This document shows positions 58,701-64,000 of a stretch of 64,000 nt of DNA, piece after piece. The number at the start of each line of letters is the position of its first letter. Positions within the stretch are counted from its first letter, which is position 1. The DNA comes from Campylorhamphus procurvoides. Its lineage: Eukaryota > Chordata > Aves > Passeriformes > Dendrocolaptidae. A program made the position numbers and the translations under genes. The notes beneath the pieces are model-generated. The model did no database searches, was not told the DNA's origin, and saw only the letters and a list, made by a program, of their open reading frames with translations. The stretch spans positions 310,001 to 374,000 of the forward strand of contig WBMV01000282.1 of assembly GCA_013396655.1 (NCBI GenBank). The letters are read 5' to 3'.

Positions 58701-59399
58701 CATACAGACCACACCTGAGACAAAATAAAGCAAATGTGATACCAGAGCAGTTATAAACTAATTTTGCAGCTGTTTCTTACTAAGAAATATTGTTCAAGCA
58801 TCTGCTCTTATACAGGAAAAAAAAAAAAAAGGAAAAAAAAGTTTTAATTTTTTAGGAGAAAAGGAGTAGAAAAAAATGCACTGGGGAGGGGTTGAAGATA
58901 AAGTTATGAAAAGACAAAGATTTACTACTCCAAATGTTAACATGAAATTATCCCATTACCTAATTTCAGAAAAAGTGCTGGCAATACATAGCATAGTCCA
59001 GAACCTAACTGATCAGTTTATACAACATCCCACGACATATTCAGTATTCAGGTATCAGTTCCCTTATTAGGTGTGAGATTTAATGAAATGGAGTCAAAAC
59101 AGAGAAATCCTGGTTCTTATTTCTGTGCAGCTATTCACGACTTTTTTTTTTTTTTTTGGAGGGACCCAAGGATTTTAATATGTGCATCACTGTTCAGGAC
59201 AAAGCAAATAATTTTAAATTTTGTTGCGTTTTCAGAGTTCCACATGATTTTGCTGGATGTTCTTTTAGGAAGATCCGTGGAACTATAGCTTTTTGACCAA
59301 CAAAGCTTTAGTTGATTCCAGAATAACCACAGGTAAAACACTGGCACAATCACTTGATTGGTGTATATAAAAAACTGGATGGAAACCCTGTTAAGACAA
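55737..59399. other. AT-rich intron with a CA-rich tract
   Basis: The tract is described separately. A perfect GCCCTTCC/GGAAGGGC hairpin with a 3-nt loop lies at 58395-58413, and A-rich runs at 58815-58842. No gene or LINE is recognised. Confidence 0.5.
57573..57735. repeat. CA-rich low-complexity tract, about 160 bp
   Basis: Almost entirely A and C on the + strand (AAACAAACAAAC passing into CCAAAACCAAAC and CCCCCAAAAG). Stops are rare, producing a spurious minus-strand ORF of F, L, V and G. Confidence 0.85.
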
Positions 59400-59560
59400 A
59401 TGAGAAATGAGAAAACTGTCCATGAATTTCCTCCAGCAAATACTGTTGAAGAAGCCTCACATGTGCAGGCACTGATCCCCTCTGGGAATTTCAACCACCC
59501 CAGTATCTCCTAAAAGCATAAGAAAGCAAGGTACAAGCCATTGAAGAGGTTTAAAGAGTA
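59400..59560 (+). mobile_element. CR1 LINE endonuclease fragment, plus orientation
   Basis: In the + frame it reads EEASHVQALIPSGNFNHPSIS, corresponding to the CR1 endonuclease L-GDFNHPDI stretch, followed by a RRFLE-like KPLKRFKEY. It is short and diverged. The GNFNH has lost the catalytic Asp. Confidence 0.6.
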
Positions 59561-61189
59561 TATATTGGGCGTGATGCCATACAGGCAACTGTAGATATTT
59601 CACTGTTAAAAAGTTATGTACCTATTAATGTACCTGTTAATGTACCTATTGCCCATATTTCTTTTTCCGCTGAATCACCATTCAGAGCTTTGGCAAATAA
59701 TTTTAATATTCATTCTTGAAAAAGTTTTTTGTTTTTTTTCTCTTAAACAGATCAGCTCCAGAGAACAGGATCCTGACATAAGAATAAGTTTGCAAAAATC
59801 ATATCTTGCTCATATCATCAGATGTGTCAGTGCACCTTCATCAATGAGCTTTATTACTGACTCCCATCAACAAGATCTTCCTTTTGCAAGTAATTTTTAT
59901 TCTACTCTTCAATAGTAAACTCATAAATAGTAAAATCTCTGACCATATTTGAGATAATTAGTCATGATTCTACTTCACAGTCAACAAGGCTGGGGCATGA
60001 GCAGTATGTCTGACTAACTGTATGAGGAAAGAGACCAACTATAATGCAGTACAAAGCCAAGGAAGCAGATAAAGTCCTGGGAAAATATTTCTTTCATCTA
60101 TATTGTGTTGTTATCAAACTTATTTCTGAAACCAGTTAGGGAAGAAAATAAGCTAGAATCAGTGCTGGGTTAGGCTATTTAAGTGAGTTAAAGATCTTTT
60201 CAGGGTCTTTCATCTATTGCTTTCTACCTTAAAAGATTCTCAATTTCTGAGTTATTTTGTTGCAAACAATGCAAAAGTAGAAGCTCTGAAGTACCAGGAT
60301 CAATAAGACCTCATGCTTCTCACATCCGTGGTATAAAATGTTGTAAATATTGTCATGTTATCATGAATACCATCATATTATTTGTTGTAGCCATTACAAA
60401 TTATTATTATGGGTGAATCCTAATTTATACACCAATGAGGTTTTTGACTTCAAGGTAAAACTCAAAAGTTGTGCCTTTTAGCAGTCTTGCAAGGCAGACA
60501 GTACTGTGCTCAGAACAGTAAGGCAATGTTAGCACAAATCAAAATTGAACACCTTTAAATCACTGATGATATAAGCAAAGACTTTATAAATGCAAGTTGC
60601 TCAATATATGATAAAAAAATATCTATTTGGTAAAAGATTTCATTCTCTTTTAACTTACACAAATATAAGTGCTAGACACTTCTTTTCCTGAAAACTATAT
60701 CTGAATGTTGTTCCAAATAACATTGTAAATGTTTTATCTATTCCCTAGTTTAGAAACCCCATAATTACCTGTGTATCTGCATTTCATTGCAATATCAAAG
60801 AGTTATAATTATGCCCAACCCATACCAAGGAACAGTATTTTCTGTGTCATGCTGAGGCAATTATGATATAACTCCTTGCACTAGAATGTGCACGGGATGA
60901 ATCTAAGACATCTCCAGGGCTAGTAATTGCAGTGGTACTCACAGAAGTGGAGAAACAGTGTCCAACGCTCATATTTTGAAATAAAGCTTCCTTTACCTAA
61001 CATTACTTTTCTGCATTGTTATTACTGGCATAACTGTCTAATGTACCATCAACAAACAGGTATTCTCAATTATGGTGCTAAAAGTTCATATTTAATTTTA
61101 AATAAGTGACCTGTTCTTAACTATTGTTTTCTTTCTTTTACTGTATCTTCAGCACATTTACTCACTTAAATACAGATAAATATGCAAGT
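59561..61189. other. AT-rich intron, nothing recognised
   Basis: No repeat family, exon signature or notable structure seen. A short direct repeat of AATGTACCT occurs near 59618-59650. Confidence 0.5.
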
Positions 61190-62222
61190 TGTGGTCATTT
61201 AACTTTGGCTGGCTGTCAAGTTTGCTCACCAAGTCACTCCATTAATCCCCCTCAGCAGGACATGATGAGAAGATGGAATAAAAAAGCAATGAGTCAAGCT
61301 AAGGACAGGGATATTGCTCACTAATTACTGTCATGGGCAAAACAAACTTAACCTGGGGAAAACTAATTAAATTTAAAGACAATTAAAAATAAGAGTAGGA
61401 AAGTGACCAATAAGACCAAAATTTAACTCACTATCTTCCCATTCCCCCTTCTTCCAGGTTCAAAATCACATCTTTGTTCCTGGCTCTTCTTCCTCCTATC
61501 CTCCCTTCTCCCAAAGTGGCACAGGGGAGCAGGGAATTGGGGTTGTAGCCAGTTTGTAACACTTTGTCTGTGCTGTTGCTTCCTCCTCGTGCTCTTTCCC
61601 TGCGCCAGTTTCAGAGCCCTCCCACAGGAAGTAGTTCCTCACATACTTCTTCAAAGTGAGCCTCTCCCACAGGCTGCAGTTCCTCAAGAACTGGTCCAGT
61701 ATGAGCCCCCATGGGATCATGGGTCGTGCCAGAATCCTGCTCCCCCATGGGCTCTTCACGGGATCACAGATTCCTTTGGACACATTCACATGGGTCCTGC
61801 ACATGCTGCAGATGGATCTCTGCTCCATCTTTGACTTTCGTGAGCTACAGGGGACAACCTACCTCAGTGGTCCTCTCCACTCGCTGCAGGGAAATGTCTG
61901 CTCTGGCATCTGGAGCACCTCCTTGCACTCTTCCTGTTCTGACCGTGGTGTCTGTGTGGTTGTTTCTCTCAGATATTCTTACTTGTCTCCTTTAGCTGTT
62001 GTTGTGCAGCATTTTTTACACTTTCTCCAAAAAGTTATGACAGAGGTGCCACCAGTATTCCTGCTCTGCTTTGCTTTGCTTTGATCTGTGGTGGGTCTGT
62101 TTTGCAGCTGAGTAGGACTGTCTCTGTCTGATACAGGGGCAACCTGTGATCTATTTGTAAAGAAGCCACCACTGCAGCTATCCCTGCTACCAAAACATTG
62201 CCTTGTAAATACAATAAAAACA
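61190..62222 (-). mobile_element. ERV solo LTR (family A), minus orientation
   Basis: The reverse complement parallels the copy at 54789-55731 throughout. It begins around TGTTTTTATTGTATTTACAA and carries the CATAACTTTTTGGAGAAAG block, the GGAGCAG tandem units and the GTTACAAACTGGCTACAACC segment. It ends TTAAATGACCACA (plus strand TGTGGTCATTTAAC at 61190). No convincing target duplication: CAAGT on the left versus TAAGC on the right. A block of 171 bp is identical to the other copy. ORFs at 61496-62254 are by-products. Confidence 0.85.
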
Positions 62223-62565
62223 TAAGCACAAATCAAACTGAAGCATGCATGCATTGAAATATTTTATTGAACCAGCAGTTGTTCATCCTATATGTTCATC
62301 CCCAAATATTAAAACTGGGTGTATGCTTACACATTCTTATCAGTCAGGTCCTGGAACTGTTTTTGGTATGCTCATATTTTGCAGTATTTACAGTTTCAGG
62401 GGAAAAAAAAACAATATAAAATGCCTCAAACACACTTTATTTGACCTATTGCAGGCATAACATCTGACTAAAGAGAGGGTTTGTTTTGTTTTCATTAGTG
62501 TTGGAATTTCTACATGTGGAATAATTTGCTCTTTTAAGTGATTTGAGAGAAAGGAAAACTGCACC
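62223..62565. other. Intron, nothing recognised
   Basis: Short AT-rich spacer between the inverted LTR and the CR1. Confidence 0.55.
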
Positions 62566-63046
62566 TGCCCAGTACAAGCAAGATATGCAGCTACTGGAAA
62601 GAGTCCAGTGAAGGGGCACTAAGAAGATGAAGGGACTGGAGAATGTCTCAAATACGGTTGAGATAGCTGGGCTTACTTAGCCTGGGGAAGAGAAGGCTCA
62701 TGGGAATTTCAACATCTATAAACTAAACTCGTGATGGGAGGGTGTAAAGAAGATGAAACCATAAAGAAGATGAAACCAAACTCTTTCCAGTGGTGCCCAA
62801 TGACAGGACCAGAGGGAACAGGCACAAACTGAAACATAGGAGAAGGTTCTTTCTGAACATCAGGAAACAGTTTTTCACTGTGGGGGTAACTGACAACTAG
62901 CTCTAGTTGTGGAGTCACCATCTTCGGAGAAATTCAAAGATCCTCTGTGCAGCTGCCTCTAGGTGGCCTTGCTTGAGGAGGGGAGTTCCACTACAGGATC
63001 GCCAGCGGTTCGTTCCACCCTCAATGATTCTGTAACTCTGTAAATC
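62566..63046 (+). mobile_element. CR1 LINE 3' end, plus orientation
   Basis: Reads GAGTCCAGTGAAGGGGCACTA, then AGCCTGGGGAAGAGAAGGCTC and AGTGGTGCCCAATGACAGG. AGGTTCTTTCTGAACATCAGG and the 3' tail GATTCTGTAACTCTGTAA follow. It is a 5'-truncated CR1 with the terminal octamer repeat. AAAGAAGATGAAACCAT is tandemly duplicated at about 62746-62780. Confidence 0.9.
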
Positions 63047-64000
63047 CCACTGACAGCTAGAGACAAGGCATTGGTTCAATTACTTTTCTGAACTCAGATT
63101 TAAATTCAAAGGTCCTTAAAAGCAGAAACTGGAAATTTGTAAGGAAAATAATACTATGGGATACTGTTTTTGAATACCCCTGTAAAGAATATTTTTGGTC
63201 AAAACAAAATTCTGAGGTTTTGAAGATAACATTACATCACTATCCTGTGAACTGGCAGGGAGGGAGGAGGAAGGCAGCATTAAGACATGAATATCCCCAC
63301 CTGAGTGTAATCCTTAACAATCTCCAAGTCATTAATATCTTAAACCTGCAATCACCCCTGACTTTCCAGTAAATACATACCAGTCTGTCAGCTTGAAGTT
63401 TTCCTTCTACCATTGGTAGAATGTCTAAAATCTTCTTTGGCTTTTTTTTTGTTTGTTTATTTGTTTGTTTTGCCTTTTTTGGGTTTTTTTGTTTGGGTTT
63501 TTGTTGTTATTGCTGTTTTTTAATGCAGACATGCACTTGCTGCAAGAAAATAAACTATTTTATGCAAAATATGGTGAAAAAAGTTTGCAAATTCATTCAA
63601 GAGCTCAGCTGAAGTTTCCAGGCCATTTAGGGAACTTGTTCAAAGTATAATAGCTGTATTTCATTTCTTCAGACAGCACAGTATGAAATTCTATTTGCTG
63701 GCACATATGACAAAAATTTCAGAAATTCTAGATGTATGCAGATTTCACCTTGGTTGTTAGTAGTTTTTGATGGAAGAAATAAAAATATGAAAATGGGATT
63801 GAGAAATGGATCCTAACTATTACTTCAGAACTTTTTGCCCATCTGTGGAACAGAGACTGTACCATTTTTCAAGGACTCAACACATTTTTGATGACCTATA
63901 AATTGGATTAGCAGTCCTTGGAACAAGGATTAAACAAACAATCCTAACCACCTCCGCCCCCAGAAAAACCAAACACATCTATGATCTTCATTATCAAATT
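63047..64000. other. Intron to window edge, GT-rich tract
   Basis: A T/G-rich tract of about 90 bp lies at 63437-63530 (TTTGTTTG passing into TTTTTTGGG). The rest is AT-rich with no recognised element or exon. Confidence 0.55.

Larger units (their letters stand above)
45506..64000 (-). other. CSMD3: CSMD3 upstream intron, 3' part (at least 18.5 kb)
   Basis: Everything right of the exon at 45402-45505 lies upstream in the transcript. The missing partner is an exon encoding the opening of the same CUB domain (a Cys-Gly...Ser-Pro-x-Tyr-Pro...Cys-x-Trp peptide). I searched both strands by eye for it and did not find it, so it should lie beyond 64000. Confidence 0.8.

Noticed and set aside
61185..62227. 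Target-site duplication for the minus LTR (CAAGT/TAAGC)
   Set aside because: Only the middle three bases agree. Not convincing.

Overview
This window is vertebrate, almost certainly avian, intronic DNA. It is AT-rich with no prokaryotic gene organisation. It carries many CR1 LINE fragments, recognisable by the reverse-transcriptase and endonuclease remnants and the octamer-like 3' tails typical of birds. It also carries solo LTRs of avian endogenous retroviruses. The long ORFs scattered through it are almost all repeat-derived or chance.

The only protein-coding content I can support is four exons of one gene on the minus strand, at 45402-45505, 39119-39231, 1282-1464 and 1-174 (transcript order). 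Their splice sites and reading phases join without a break. They encode the second half of a CUB domain, a complete four-cysteine sushi (CCP) domain, and the first half of the next CUB domain. The sequence fits CSMD3 (CUB and Sushi multiple domains 3) better than CSMD1, judging from remembered family sequences. The introns inside the window are about 6.2 kb, 37.7 kb and 1.1 kb. The DNA right of 45505 is the 3' part of an upstream intron of at least 18.5 kb in which I found no further exon.

Layout in + coordinates: 1-1464, two exons and a short intron. 1465-39118, a giant intron with stacked CR1 elements (2247-4035, 31009-32530), other CR1 pieces (12.6 kb, 14.7-15.8 kb, 21.2-21.8 kb, 26.3-26.7 kb), ERV LTRs (8.7-9.3 kb, 14.5 kb, 28.9-29.4 kb) and GT/CA-rich low-complexity tracts. 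39119-45505, two exons separated by an intron holding a 185-bp (TTTC)n microsatellite and a CR1 composite with both orientations. 45506-64000, upstream intron with two solo LTRs flanked by exact 5-bp target-site duplications, an inverted LTR partner at 61-62 kb, and more CR1.

The most interesting observation is that the inverted LTR pair at 54.8 and 62.2 kb shares a 171-bp block with no differences, flanked by clearly diverged sequence. That pattern suggests gene conversion between the copies. I see no evidence for a new gene system, CRISPR, operon or RNA gene. Intervals described as featureless were read by eye only, so ancient degraded repeats could be missed.
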